This document shows positions 33,862-46,283 of a DNA stretch of 64,000 nt, piece by piece. The notes beneath the pieces are model-generated. The model did no database searches. It was given only the letters and a program-made list of their open reading frames with translations, and was not told where the DNA came from. Numbering within the stretch: position 1 is the stretch's first letter; each line of letters begins with the position of its first letter. The DNA comes from Saturnia japonica (Eukaryota > Arthropoda > Insecta > Lepidoptera > Saturniidae), in contig CM065328.1 in assembly GCA_033032175.1 (NCBI GenBank), positions 12,896,690-12,960,689 on the forward strand, written 5' to 3'. The position numbers and the translations under genes are program-made.

Positions 33862-35065
33862 CTAAAACCTATACTTAAGGATGAAAAAGTAACATTAGAT
33901 AGATTAGTAGATTCTCTATCAGATGCAATTTATACTATTAACCGCGATCTAAATGCCTTATGGGATTAGTCTGAGAGATTTGGCTTATCAGATAATCCTT
34001 CCAAATGTCAAGCAATTGTAATAGGGAGCTCTCGTATGATTACCAGAATAGGCTTCAGCTTGCTGCCTCTGATTATTTTCAGTGATCTTGTCATAGCGTT
34101 TAGTACGGATGTAAAGGACCTTGGTTTACACATTGATGACAAATTGGATTGGAGAACTCATATTTCCAAGGTTAGTCAGAAAGTGATCGGTACTCTAAAG
34201 TCTTTTTATCGCCTGAAAAATTTTCTCCCAGTTAAAACGAAAACCATGCTAGTGCAATCTATAATATTTCCTTTAATTGACTATGGTGGTGTGTGTTTTA
34301 CGATCTGAACGCTGAACTTTTTAACAAACTTGACAGATTACTCAACAATTGCATTCGATTTGTTTTTAATCTTCGTAAGTATGACCATGTATCGAGCCAT
34401 CGTTCAGAGCTTAATTGGTTGCCCATACGCCAGCGTCGGAGTTTGCGTGCTCTGACAACTCTGTATTCTATTCTATTTTCTCCCAACACTCCCTCTTACT
34501 TAACTCCACATTTTCAGTTTTTATACTCTAAACATGACCTTAACCTTCGCTCTTCTAATAATCTTATTCTTTGCTGTCCAGTCCATACTTCCGGTCTAGT
34601 ACATTCATCTTTCTATATCCAATCTATTCTCCTATGGAATGCGCTTCCTTATGAAATCAGGATGTCATCTAATCGTTTCAGTTTTAAAGTCAAGGTACGT
34701 CGGCTTTACCAGTGTTATTTAGCAGAATTATCTGGTTAATGCTGTATTTAGTACTTAATGATGACTAATTATACTTTTATTTATTGTATTGATATTTATG
34801 TATGATGTTGTTATGTGTATGTATTGTATATGTGTAGTATATATGTATTATATATGTCTTATATATATTATATTTTGGTGTTGATATTTTATTTATATAT
34901 TGTGATATTAAAAAGGTTAAACATAATTTCAAAAAACCCTTACCTTTTACACCTACCAACATTTATCTCTGCATCACCTAATGGTTGACTGGCAGAGAAT
35001 GCCTTAGGCATTAAGTCCGCCATTGCGTATTTAACGCATAATGTGTAAATAAATAAATAAGTCAC
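33862..35065 (+). pseudogene. CR1/Jockey-type LINE reverse-transcriptase remnant
   Basis: From about 33900 the frame reads TINRDLNALWD, a stop, then SERFGLSDNPSKCQAIVIGS, DVKDLGLHIDDKLDWRTHIS, KVIGTLKSFYRLKNFLP, a frame change at about 34300, then LNKLDRLLNNCIRFVFNLRK, LNWLPIRQRRSLRALT and LLWNALPYEIR. This is the thumb and C-terminal part of a non-LTR RT. The 3' tail (GGCAGAGAATGCCTTAGGCA) ends in AAATAAATAAATAA. Confidence 0.82.
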
Positions 35066-35069
35066 CCCT

Positions 35070-37280
35070 CATTCTAATTTAATTTATTTTATGTACCTAT
35101 ACCTATGTATTTCAATTTAATATTTACCTATATACCCAAAACATGGCTTAGTGAACCCAATAAAGCTGTTTATTATATTTATTTATTTATTCCGGTATCA
35201 AAAATTTCATAATTTTACTTTTTTTTTTTAATGCTAAGAACAATATAGTACCTATAAGTAGAAATATCAAACATCTTAAGCAGTATTATAGGTATTGTAC
35301 ATTTGGTAAAAATTTAATTTCTAAAAGTAAAACAGATAGGTAAGTAAGGTGGGTAGATAATTTTGAACTTGTAAATGACACGCACAATTTAAATGGGTAA
35401 GTACTCTGAGGAAGGCAGGGCACAGTGAATAGCTTAAGATAAGTAAAGGCTTTAGCAGAAAAAGTATGAGATATACAAAATGATAAAAAATCACAAATCA
35501 GTCTTTATTTATTACTTGTTCAAATTTAATCACTATTTACTTACGACAGTTAGCAATTAATAACAATTTTTTTAATGTCATATTATCTACTTTGCTGGTA
35601 TAGTCGGGTAAAGGGGATACAGTTCTCGGGTAAAGTAGGCAAATACCCACCTCTTAATTCTAGTAAACATAAGTAATCACTTTAATAATCAGAAGAATAC
35701 TTTGCATTTGCATGTAAGTGATAATGACTAACTTTGCTTGTAAATAACCTGGACCCAAGTATACTTATTCTGAACTGTAACAATATGATCATATAAAGCG
35801 GGCAAAGCGGATGTCATATCCAATTTGCCCTATAAATCACTTTGCCTGAAGAGGCAATTTTTTTTAAAAGAAATAAGTACATAGGTATAAAATGGTTATT
35901 CAATTTTTTACACTTAATTAAAGACTACTAAATGTTTTAGGTACCTAATTATGTTAGATTCTACCCTTCTAGATTCAACTTCCCTAAGCACATTATCGAT
36001 TTGATGGATAATAAGTTCAAGAATCATGTTAAGCAACAATAAGTTGAAAGGAAATTAAAAAGAATATAATTCTGTAAATCCATTAAAAATTATAATAATA
36101 AAAATATTGTAAAAAAACTAAATTATTTTATTTTTTTAAGTAAACCCAATCGAGTTATTTTATTTCTCGTACTAATACAGGGGTAGTACCTACGTTGACA
36201 ATGTTTACAGACATTTATAATTGTATTCTTAGAGCCTATATACAATAAAATATTATTGATTTTACTAACGTGAAATCAACTAGCTCGTATAAAAGTACCT
36301 ATTTATATTACTGGCAAAGAAGTAACATGTCAGGAGAAAACAATTCATTTCCTTTCAGCGGAACAGCATGGTGGCTATGTGGTCTTCAACTAATACATCA
36401 TTACAACATTATTATTGAGGTATTTAGTCATCATTCAAAATAAGAAAAGCTTCACGTTCAAGTATATTGTATTATTCAATATATCAATTTAAACTGGTAG
36501 TTGATAACACTTTGTCGAAAGCTTTATTAAATTAATTTCTAGACAACGTAGGTCTTTGTAGACGAATGTTTTGTACAGATCTAAAGGTCATGTTAAGCGG
36601 TGCGTGATATACAATATCTTGTGTCAAGCGTGCGTTCTTCTTAAACAAGTACAAAGCTACCTATATTTACAGTTGTTCCACGATCAAATATTGTGTTTTT
36701 AAACTTAATTCAAAGACATAGGGTTGATAGTGAAAATAAACGACGGCAAAATTAACTTTGTATATACAAGCTTAAAGGAAAACACTTGGATATCTTGTTA
36801 AAGGAATGTCTTTTTCAGGCCATTGTCTACAATTACTTGCTTTGTATTCTGAATCGTATGTGTGTCTCTTTCTTTTGCACTGTTTGTACGATTTATATCC
36901 GTTTCTTTCTCTTTTCCTTTGAGATGATATCTACTTCCGTTGGCGATTGTTTGAGATTTTTTAATAGTTTTTATTTTATTATTATTATTATTGAAGTAAA
37001 ACTTCTTTAACCGCGACTTGTAATTACTTAACCAGAATGTTTTTAAAACGGAAATGACGTTCAGTAAAATCTTTAAGTAGTCAAATTTTTTTTCTATTAA
37101 TTTTATATAATTAATGCTAATAACAATAATTATATTATGTATGTATTACCAAAAAAAAATTGTTTAATAAATCAAAAATAATGATAATACAATATTCTGT
37201 TAATCTTTACCTACGTGTGCTTGAATTAAAAGTTTTTTGACTTTCTAAAAGAAATGATTAAAAGCACAAAAAAAAGTCAT
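35070..37280. other. Gene-free AT-rich stretch
   Basis: Contains (TTTA)n at about 35173-35190. A 74-codon frame at 36786-37010 is hydrophobic but has no ATG context or motif to support it. No repeat from other parts of the window was seen. Confidence 0.35.
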
Positions 37281-37287
37281 TTTAGAA

Positions 37288-37378
37288 AAGTATCTGTTTG
37301 TAATGTCAAAATATTAAAAAAAATGCCCGATCGATGGCATTCTGTAGTTGACGTGAGCGAAACCGCGGGCACAGCTAG
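37288..37378 (+). mobile_element. Hel-A, internally deleted
   Basis: A 5' piece (ATCTGTTTGTAATGTCAAAA) is joined to the 3' end (ACCGCGGGCACAGCTAG before T), with the whole middle missing. Confidence 0.55.
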
Positions 37379-37659
37379 TTTATTAATATCATAGCAGTCA
37401 GTAATCAGTCTAGCATGAAAAAAAGTTGATTCTATGCTTCCAAAAAACGTGTACGGTCGAGGAAATTTCCGTTAGAAATTATGTTACTAAAAAATAAAAG
37501 GAATGTCAAATAATATTATACATATTTCAGAATCTGTTAGATCAATTCATAAAGATAATTGATAAACCATTGAATTGCCGAAGAAAACGATCCTATTTCA
37601 TGAAACCATCCTGAGGAGCCTCGCCAGAAGTGCGATATTTTACCTGAGGAAGCGTTATA

Positions 37660-37860
37660 GGTACAACCGGCCGCGTACGATGCTCGTCTAGTTGAAACTC
37701 GACACTCGCACCCACACACACACACTTGTAAATAATAAAAAAAGACGAAGAGAAAGAAAGTCGCATGGGCATAACACTTTTTCCTTACGTGACGATTTCT
37801 ACAAGTCACCTCCTACCGCATGCAGCGTTATGGAACTTCCTTTCAAATATTTAGTGTTGG
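37660..37860. repeat. Short CA tract and dispersed segment
   Basis: A (CA)n tract lies at about 37711-37725. The segment at 37800-37845 (CTACAAGTCACCTCCTACCG, GCGTTATGGAACTTCC) resembles 25323-25370 (CTAGTGTCGCCTCCTAGCGG, ATCGTGGAACTACC), so both belong to some dispersed sequence. Confidence 0.35.
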
Positions 37861-38414
37861 CCTATGGATGGAGTAGGGCTTGAGATGGGAACAGTACAAG
37901 TGTACCTAATACAAAAGTTATAAATTATAGTATGTACGTAATTATAGGTAATAAAATAATTATCCAAATACACACACAATTAAACATACTGAAGAAGTTC
38001 AATTAGTGTTGGCCTCACGCATGCTATAGCATTATAATTCTAATTAAGCCGACCGCCGCTAGATGGCGTTAATCTGTGGCACGCGACGACGCGCGGTACA
38101 TATCACTCTCCGATACCTTTAGGGGAATAGGAAACGATTTTTAATTTATATGTTTTTGACATTTAAGGGGTGTTAAGTCACCCCTTTGGGGTTTAACGTG
38201 CGAATATCTCCTTTTAATTTCAACACGAGTAAGAATTGCTTTCTTTTATTTTATACAGAATTTTAATATTGTTTTTATGTTTGATAATAAGTAAGTAAGC
38301 AGGTACAATATTTATTTCCATACCTATTAACCGTTATTTTGATAGGTAGGTATAAGATACCTACGGGAGAAGGAGGCACATTAACTTAAATCCAAATTTC
38401 GTATAAGTAAACTA

Positions 38415-39639
38415 TTAGGTCCTTACATACGAAATTAGCGTTTTATATGGATAAAGGAAAACAAAAAAAATTAATGAAATTATACATTTAATCAATCGAA
38501 TTATGTTCTATCATTATCTATGTATTTTCGCCATTTTATAGGTAGTTCATTGATTCTGTTGCTGTAAAAATTGTGGGAGCGAGAATCAATAAAATCTTTG
38601 AAGGCGGTTTGGCCTGCCTCATCGGAATTGAATTTTTTTCTTGCGACAAATTGTCCGAATTCCGAAAAAAGTGGTAATCTGTTGGAGCAAGGTTTGGGGA
38701 GTATGGTTGGTATATCGGAGACATTCCAACCGCAGTTCCTCTAATTTAACAACTCTGTCGTGAAGCATGGGGTCTAGCGTTGTCCTGAAGCAACAGCGGG
38801 TTAGAGAGATTAACCAGTTTCAGTTGTTTAACGGCTAGATTTTCCATTATGATTTGCAATTGTTGTCAATACAGATCTGCCGTTATTGTCTGGCCAGATC
38901 TTAGGAAGCTGTAGTGTATGACACCAGCACTGGTCCACCAAACACTCACCAGTACCTTTTTCTGAGTCAACTTTCGGTTGGGACAGGATTTAGCCGATTC
39001 TGTTAGGTTCAACTACTGTGATGAGCCTTTCCGATTATCGTAAAAGATCCATTTTTTGTCACAAGTAACAATACGATTCAAAATTCCCTCGTTATTGTGA
39101 CGATTGAGTAATGTAATGCAGCACTCAATGCGTGTTTGCTAATGTGCTACAGTCATGCGATACCCATTTCTCGATGTTTTCACTTTTCCAATTTGTTTCA
39201 ATGGAATTAAAATTGTTTTATCACTCACATCGAAGCTTGCCGCTAACTATGACGTGGTTTATGATGCATCCGCTTCCACGATCACCTTTAATTCCTCATT
39301 ATCAACTATGGTCTCCGGCTGTCCACGGGGTTTGTTCCCTAGGTGAAAATTTCCAGAACAAAAACGTTGAAACCAAAAACGTAACGTGCGTTTTTTTACA
39401 ATAGTTTCTCCATATACATTTCTGCAGTGCTGATTCCACGGTGGAACTCATATTTGTAAATAACGCGATATTTTAAGTTTTTCATTTTGTGAAAAGAACG
39501 ATGTCAAAGAAAAATGAAATGGTGCGAAAACAAATGAATCACTAGATTCGAAACATAAATACACAAGCCTAAATTTGAAATAAATTGACATGAAAATGAT
39601 CAGTTCAACAAAACGCCAATTTCATATGTAAGGACCTAA
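38415..39639 (-). mobile_element. Cecropia-type mariner, full length, inactive
   Basis: The ends are TTAGGTCCTTACATACGAAA and its inverse at 39639, about 30 bp, flanked by TA (38413-38414 and 39640-39641). At 1225 bp it has a typical mariner length. Minus-strand fragments include NRHNNEGILNRIVTCDKKW, VLVSVWWTSAGVIHYSFLRS, LLQDNARPHASRQ and SPNLAPTDYHFFRN. Confidence 0.88.
38520..39450 (-). pseudogene. Mariner transposase pseudogene
   Basis: DD34D transposase with stops and frame changes. The first catalytic Asp (TCDKKW) and the second (QDNARPH) and third (APTDYH) are readable but in different frames, and stops follow GSSQ and ADLY. Frame changes lie near 38735 and after it. It cannot be translated through. 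Confidence 0.82.
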
Positions 39640-39670
39640 TATTTTTGAATCATCAATCCTCGTACAGTAC

Positions 39671-39726
39671 CTGTCATTAGTGGCTGCAAAAGTGTTCCCG
39701 CCGAGGTCTATTAAATGAGAAGCCAT
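39671..39726 (-). other. Possible lone coding exon
   Basis: An ATG in good context (ACAAACATGG) opens MASHLIDLGGNTFAATND and reaches a consensus donor (GACAG|GTACTG) after 56 nt, phase 2. No partner exon was found. Spliced directly to the HYKK exon 1 acceptor it would hit a stop after a few codons, so it would be a small upstream frame, not an N-terminal extension. The mariner right end is 31 bases away. Confidence 0.2.
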
Positions 39727-39729
39727 GTT

Positions 39730-40500
39730 TGTTTTTAACCATGCTCAGTAAATACATCTAAAAATTGTTCTGTTAGAGTTTTCATGGAAAATTAAGAAGT
39801 ATTGGTATGTACCTTCTATAAAACATAACTTAGCTAATTAAGGTATGGATTATTTCATAATGTAGCTCTAGACCACAACACTAAAGTTCCAGATAAATTT
39901 TATAAGATTAAAAAAACATCCTTCAATGTTCAGTATATCCGTAAAGCACTATTGAACAACACTAAAGCTTGGTTTCTAGGAGAGATATTTTATCTGTAAT
40001 AGTTTTCGTGTAATTAAAGGGTCACTTTAATTGGATTCAAGTAAAATGGTACGAAAAAAAAAAACAAATATTGAGATCAAGTTAATTTAATAAAGAAAGA
40101 AAAGCTAGCCGCAACTCGATAGAACCCGCAGGTAATGAGAAAGGAGCTTGCTACGTCATAAATAAACATACAACTTTTTTATTTAAAAAAAAAACTTGAA
40201 AACTTTATACTGGTTCAAATTCAAACAGAAGTAAATAGACACGTTGGCTTTCGTGGGGAAAAAGAAAAAAGATGTATTTCAGTCAAAGTAAATTGTTTTA
40301 AAAAAAATGTTGAATTTAATCAATTATTTTTTCCAGAATAGGATGACGTCCTACGTTAGCATAATAAATAGATATTTTATCTAAACTCCTTCCTTCCGTT
40401 TAAGCTGTTAGTTCTGTGACAATGTTCAGCGTTAAAACGGATTTTTCTAGGTTTCAACTGAACTAGAGGGGTGGTTGGCGTAAATTGTTTTGTTTAATTA
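39730..40500. other. Gene-free stretch
   Basis: AT-rich sequence with no exon or repeat recognised. Confidence 0.35.
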
Positions 40501-40509
40501 TTTTATCTA

Positions 40510-40730
40510 TTCGTGAAGCCGAGGGTTTAAAGGCTGTGTGGTATGTGCATGTCATGAGAAGATTTGAAAGTTATATAACTAAGAGAATGTTAAGCGTGAA
40601 GATGGATGGATATAGGAGTAGATGAAGATAGAAAAAGGTATGGATGGATTGCGCAAAGAATGATATGCGTATAATAGGTGTCAATACTGGTACAGAGTAA
40701 AATGGAAGAAGAAAACATGTTGTGCCGACC
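40510..40730 (+). pseudogene. LINE C-terminal fragment
   Basis: Frames read VWMDCAKNDMRIIGVNTGTE and YRVKWKKKTCCADHA, the known end of a widespread lepidopteran non-LTR retrotransposon protein. A frame change separates them. Confidence 0.6.
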
Positions 40731-41008
40731 ATGCTTCAGTAGGTTATGAATATTTTATCTGCTTTTGATTATTAAAGTTAATGATCCAATTATTGTGAAC
40801 ATCTGAATTAATGAATATAAATATATATTTTATATAGTAAGTATCTTTTGTTTAATTTTATTAATTCAAAAGTGCCCCGTGTAAGTTCAAAGCTGTCCAA
40901 ACTTAATTATTTACCCTCAAAGATTCTAAGGCTTTAGAAATAAACGAGTGATTATATTAGCGATTATTGAGTGATGCATCTCATGTTGTTAATATCAAGA
41001 CATTAGGC

Positions 41009-41043
41009 TTGCGGGGTGCGGGGTGCGGGGCGCGAGGCGCTGC
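41009..41043. repeat. Short G-rich tandem repeat
   Basis: About three units of GCGGGGT followed by GCGCGAGGCGCTGCCG. It is the only G-rich tandem in a wide AT-rich stretch. Confidence 0.6.
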
Positions 41044-41549
41044 CGAAACCCTTGCGCTTTTTACAAGTAGGGCTGTCGGTTATATTGAAAGTTTAAAAAT
41101 CCTCACTTTCGATAATGTAAAACCGGTATTTTACAGATAATAGATATAAATATATTTTTACAATTGGATAATGTTGGCGACTACATTGGAGATTTATACA
41201 TATGTATATGTAATACATAACTTTAAGATAGCTATTCTTACTATAGAATAGGTAGATGTATAAACACGTAAATAGTAAAGACATACAATATCGCGTCGAA
41301 ATTACTTACTATATGTATAGAGAGAACCTACACGACAATAAAGTGGCAGCCCTAAAGCTAAACGATATCAATAACTGACCTCGTGGAGGCCGTTAAAAAG
41401 ATATAAAAAAGTAATAAAATGCAATACTGAGTATAAACCGCAGGAAAGGGCTGGCGGGGTTGCGGGGGTTGCGAACGCTCAACCCCTTATATTTAAGAAA
41501 CCACTTTACGTCATTTTAAGACACCCTTAAGAAATATTAGATGTGTATT

Positions 41550-41785
41550 ATTATTGCCTCATTGGTCCTAAGCACGACTGCAATACTCAAGGTCTTGGGT
41601 TCGTTTCCCAGTCTATTAAATTATCAATAGTAGCTCAAATTTTGGCTTTGTTCACGATTAATGGCAATAGGTTCGTCTGCTATTACATGGAACCTAAAAA
41701 ACATATACGGCGAATGGTGGGTCTACATTAGTACAGCTCTGCCTAACCCTTCGGGGATACAGGCGTGATGGTATATTAATGTTAT
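41550..41785 (+). mobile_element. SINE-B copy
   Basis: The head TTGCCTCATTGGTCCTAAGC, a B box GGGTTCGTTTCCCAG and the tail GATACAGGCGTGATGGTAT match the other two copies in inverse orientation. Confidence 0.65.
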
Positions 41786-42080
41786 TATTGTATCTAGAAT
41801 CCGTATATTTATGAACGAATTATACTGGAAGGTTTTGTTTAGTAGTTTACAGTAGGTATACCATCAAAAAACAATAGCGCCAATCGTCAGGTTTATCTAT
41901 TTAAATGGATAACCAGTGCCCAATACACGGAGTAGCAATTATAATTAAAAAGTAAAAACATTTTTCATTGTACTAGCCTTTGAAGGACACCACCATTGTA
42001 TCTATGCTTTTTTGTGACCTTTACACAATGTAAGTAAAAGATTTTTTTTTAAAGGAACGCTATCTAACTTTATCGATCCA

Positions 42081-42245
42081 TGGTGATAAGCACAGTGATT
42101 CTATTTTGGTTTGTCGCGCTTCAAAATCAGCCAGTCCAGCGGCAGAGAGGCTTTCAGGCCGGTATGACAGCGGCGACCGTGGATGGATTGGGATCTCTCG
42201 GTGGTCACCGTTGTGTTAGGATTGTACTGTGCTTATCATCAGGCC
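42081..42245. mobile_element. REP-2 copy with inverted ends
   Basis: TGGTGATAAGCACAGTGATT on the left and AGTACTGTGCTTATCATCA-like sequence on the right form imperfect inverted ends about 20 bp long. At ~165 bp it could be a small MITE; other copies show only one half. Confidence 0.5.
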
Positions 42246-42285
42246 ACGGTACCGTCATTTACTATAAACAAATACATCATAGTTT

Positions 42286-42515
42286 TGTAAGGTAGGAAAC
42301 AAGCATACGGCTCGACTGATGGTACGTGTTTCCCATTAGCCTATGGACGCTTGTAATACCACATGTCACTAGCGTGTTACCGGACTTGAAACCCCTCTAC
42401 CCCACGGAGCTATGGAAACCCTACACACCACAGGAACACAAAGATATTTAGCCGCGATCTCCTGTAGGGTGGGATTATTCCATCAGTCTGACTGCTCCAA
42501 GAGAGATATCATCAA
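42286..42515 (+). repeat. REP-1 copy
   Basis: It begins GTAGGAAACAAGCATACGGC and keeps the body ACCACAGGAACACAAAG and TTCCATCAGTCTGACTGCTC. Confidence 0.6.
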
Positions 42516-42659
42516 AGAAAGTTATCTAAATCGTACATCTCTTGCTAACATCTTGCTTATGAGAAAAAAAAAAATTACTAATTATAGTTTAAAAAAGTTA
42601 TTGTGTTTGAATGTCGCAATCCGAGGAAATGGTTTTTTTAGTGTGTTGTAGGTAAAGTG

Positions 42660-42790
42660 GTGAGTCGTGATGAGTGGTGAGTGTTGGTCGGCGAATGGAC
42701 TCGAACACAAGACGTGGAAACTTCAAGTGCGCTCGCCTCGGCTTGTGGCACGACGCGACCGCGACGAGGCGCTCTGGCCGCGACTCTAAA
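42660..42790. other. CpG-dense islet
   Basis: It includes GCGCTCGCCTCGGCTTGTGG and GACGCGACCGCGACGAGGCG within AT-rich flanks. No frame or repeat explains it. Confidence 0.35.
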
Positions 42791-42969
42791 TATTAACACT
42801 GGTATGCACTCGGGAATGTTTACCGTGGTTATTTAAAAATAAATATCTGGGCGCTCGAGATTCCCTCGGTGTTTTACAACAACAAAAAGACTACAACTGT
42901 GGTACATAACCTAACTATAAAACATCATCTAAATCGCTACAGCCGTTTCCGAGAAACCAATAATAACAA

Positions 42970-43484
42970 TCCTGCTAATATTATAAACGCGAAAGTTTGT
43001 ATATATGTATGGATGTTTGTTACTCTTTCACGCAATAACTATTAAATGGATTTTAATGAAACTTTACAATAATATAGCTTAAACATCAGAATAACACATA
43101 AAGATATTGTGTTAATTGTCCAAAATGTAACGATAATTAGTGTCAAATAAGTAGGAAAAAATGCGAGCTATTCTGGCGTGCGCTGCAAAAGCCGTTACGA
43201 GTTACACATATATAATGTTGGGGTTGTTCAAAACTATTTCTTGTTTTTTTTTTTTTTTTTGTAACGGATAAACTCAAAACTACTTGACCGATTAAAAAAA
43301 AAATCACCGATATAAAGCTACTGTATCAGCGAGTAACATAGACTACATTATAATTTGAAAAATTATTTTATTCCTCATAAAAATGTCGATAAATTCACAC
43401 ATATTATAAAAATTACTTACACGGGTACGTTGGCGATGTTTGTCGTATAAAATTGAAACAGTTGAAACCGTGGGACACAGCTGA
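42970..43484 (+). mobile_element. Hel-B Helitron-like element, near complete
   Basis: It starts A|TCCTGCTAATATTATAAACG, continues with CGCGAAAGTTTGTATATATG, and ends CGTGGGACACAGCTGA, a CTRR-type end. The 3' part is inverse-matched by 61661-61960 and by the sequence interrupted at 3600. It has no coding capacity. A 16-nt T run lies at about 43245-43260. Confidence 0.6.
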
Positions 43485-43489
43485 CATAC

Positions 43490-44660
43490 ATATAAAAAAC
43501 TTATATCGGTGAGTTTTTTATGAATTGGATTATATGATTATTACATAACATTAAACTTATTTCATTTTATAATTTTTCCACTTATCATTTAAAAATTTGT
43601 GAATGCAACAATCTAATTAATCTCTAATATTTATCTTAAGTACGTCCCTGGATTGCCACCATGCTAGTATTTTATTTGGCGGCAGCTTTGTCAACCCCTG
43701 CTCTTCATTTCGCCGCATCTGTCCCGCTCTAAGCTTACACTTGGGAGCGGGACGGAGGATGCGGTCACGGGACATCGAACGCCGGACCGATGTGTGACAA
43801 TATTTGGTCACTTATTGGTTACAATGGGAACCAAGACGGAGTGTTCAAGACTTTCGACAAAACTATATTTTCTATTTGACATTTTTAAGGGGACTTTTTT
43901 TCTTCTTTTTGTACTTTGCTACTTAAGATGCATGGTAACGTCGCTGTTTATTATACGGGGTAGGCAGGGATGTTTCTGTGACATTTTTTTAAATTCTGAC
44001 TCTGGCACTATAAGTGTGCATTACAGTCCAATAAGGACGGTGTCCATCGTTTGTTCTGGAAGCATCACAGTGAAAGCCTCTGTCTAATTCTTTTTCTTCG
44101 TAACTTGGCAACTAGTCCTCTTTAATGAAGACAATAACTGCCATTGTCAAGTGAATATAGTGTCATGTGTTATGACGATTTCAATATGATACAAGATGGT
44201 GGCTCCCTTGTTAGAACTTTCTGGGGAGTTTTTGTGGGACCTCGAAATGAATGCATTTAGTCTATATTTATAATCCACTTCACATAAGCACAAAAACCAA
44301 ACCATTTCAGGCAAAACGCCACCAATATTACATAATATAGGGTACATGGGGCCAAAAACCTAAGTAAATGAATTAAAAATAAAAACCACAACATGTTGCT
44401 TCAAGACCCCGTCAAAAACTCTCTAATTAGATGATACGTATCTACTAGATCAGTGGTTCCCAGTCGGTAGTGCGCAAGAGCTAAAATATGGTCCGGAAAT
44501 GTTTCCACATACCAAATTTTTGTTAGTTTTAGATTATTAATTCTATTTATGGTGGGCACATTGGTGTGTAATGGTGAATGCGGATGGCTGGGACGAGGGC
44601 AAGTGATTAACTGATGAAATATTTTAACGAATATGTTGAAAGTTTCAATTTAAGCGTATT
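43490..44660. other. Gene-free stretch
   Basis: The frame at 43794-44087 (97 codons) and the minus frame at 43617-43811 have no recognised motif. GAGCGGGACGGAGGATGCGG occurs near 43744; its origin is unknown. Confidence 0.3.
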
Positions 44661-44666
44661 TTAATG

Positions 44667-45184
44667 CTAGCGGTCCCCGCGGCTGCGCTCGCGTGGACTA
44701 CAAAATGCCACCGATTGGGCACACGCGCGAATCGTGCTATCGTCGCTCCTGGTATAAATACTTATCGTGGGTGATCCTTAGAAGACAGACATATGAGCTT
44801 GGTAACTTTTTTATAGGTCTTTTTAATATCTACAATTGAGTAGTACATTAATTTCATATATCTCCTATAGTTTATTCAGGGTAAGCTATTTAATCGCCCG
44901 AATTGATTCACCGTTACCAGTTCTTTTTATTTGCGCGAGACACTAATTCTTTTTCGAAAATAAAAGTAGCTTAAGTTAGGCCCTATAACATCAGCTATCT
45001 GTCAGTTAACGTCCCGTCAAAATCGGTCTAACCGTTTCGGTGATTTCCCGAAACAAACAGACAGACAGACAATTTTTTAATTGGTGTTTTGTTATAAATA
45101 CCGTATATACTTTAATATGCATTTAGTAAAAATATTTTATTTTGACATTTCAAACAGACACTTAAATTTTATTCATTGTATATG
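44667..45184 (-). mobile_element. Hel-A copy, near complete
   Basis: The left edge on the plus strand reads CTAGCGGTCCCCGCGGCTGC, and the right side shows the family 5' end with changes (TTATTCATTGTATATG). The body order is intact. Confidence 0.65.
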
Positions 45185-45303
45185 TAGAGAGATTGACACA
45201 GTTTATTTTTCTTGAACCTTGTGGTCTCCACTAACAACAAGAAAATCGAAGTAGTCCTTGTTCCGAAAAAAGTTGGGATTAAACCATTATGTCGGGATAT
45301 TAC

Positions 45304-45674
45304 CTATACAATATTTATAAAAAACCTCGTCGAATCCGAAAAGAGTAGGTATATAGGTACCCCAATGACATTACCAAAAAAAATACCAAAATGTTATTTA
45401 TTATGAAAACAAAAATGTTATTGCGATTTAAAATTAACATATTTATTTAGTTTTAGTTTCCCTAAAATTTAACAAATTTTGAAAATGTATAAAACGTACG
45501 CGTGTATTGCTATGTAAGTTTCCTCATTTATCAAAATTTTCGAACATTTTATTAGGGGTAATTTTTTTAACTTATAATCTGATATAGATAAAATAATTAG
45601 AATATAATGCCGATACCTGATAACACCTGCACGGAGCCGACGGGGTTCTTTTATATAATATGTATTATATATAG
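45304..45674. mobile_element. MITE-1 copy
   Basis: The ends TATACAATATTTATAAAAAA with CCTCGTCGAATCCG and GAGCCGACGGGGTTCTTTTA with TATAATATGTATTATATA are imperfect inverted repeats. The centre, ~50 bp shorter than in other copies, lacks the GC-rich core. Confidence 0.6.
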
Positions 45675-46283
45675 GTAAGTCCCGAATATTCAGAAGAGAA
45701 TTCATGTTAAATTGCTATGATCTGTTTTCATTTATCTACATTTATTCTCAAATTGGTATCGCATGCCGACAGGGTAATAATGACAGTCGGTGAATCTTTC
45801 GACAGTCACTACTGTCTTTAAACCCTACTTACACGAGCTACAGTGTACTCGTAATGCGGAACCAGTTATAAAATAACACAAAAATACCATCTCAAATTCT
45901 TAGAACAAAACGATGCGTTGTCCACAATGTTTGACATAGTTAAATATGCAGACCAACAGTTGACTTTTCCATATTAATATACTTGAAGAGGTATGATCGA
46001 CGACCGCAAATAATAAATTTGTAAATATTGTTTTCCGAATAAACCTGCAAATGGAAATTCAAGTTTCTAAAATGTACTCAAATATTGTGTCCGTATAAAA
46101 ACAGGTACGTATTTAGTGAATGTCTAATTATATTATTAATTACGTTAATATACCTATTTTCTGACCAGCTCTTGATCTCGGCACGTCGCTTATATTTTTG
46201 TGCTGAAACATTCTTTTTCTTTCAATCTCCCGTGATGAAGTGTAAAGATCCCTATGATTTTTTTGTGTTCAACTACGCGTACG

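Noticed and set aside
36786..37010. Hydrophobic 74-codon frame that could suggest a membrane protein
   Set aside because: It is T-rich low-complexity sequence, which gives Phe/Ile/Leu by chance; no family motif and no splice context.
37537..37809. Minus frame with a short segment VEFQLDEHRTRPVVPITLPQ before a GTAAAA donor
   Set aside because: It looked like a possible partner of the lone exon at 39671, but the upstream acceptor would fall in a CA/TG tract and no family could be recognised.
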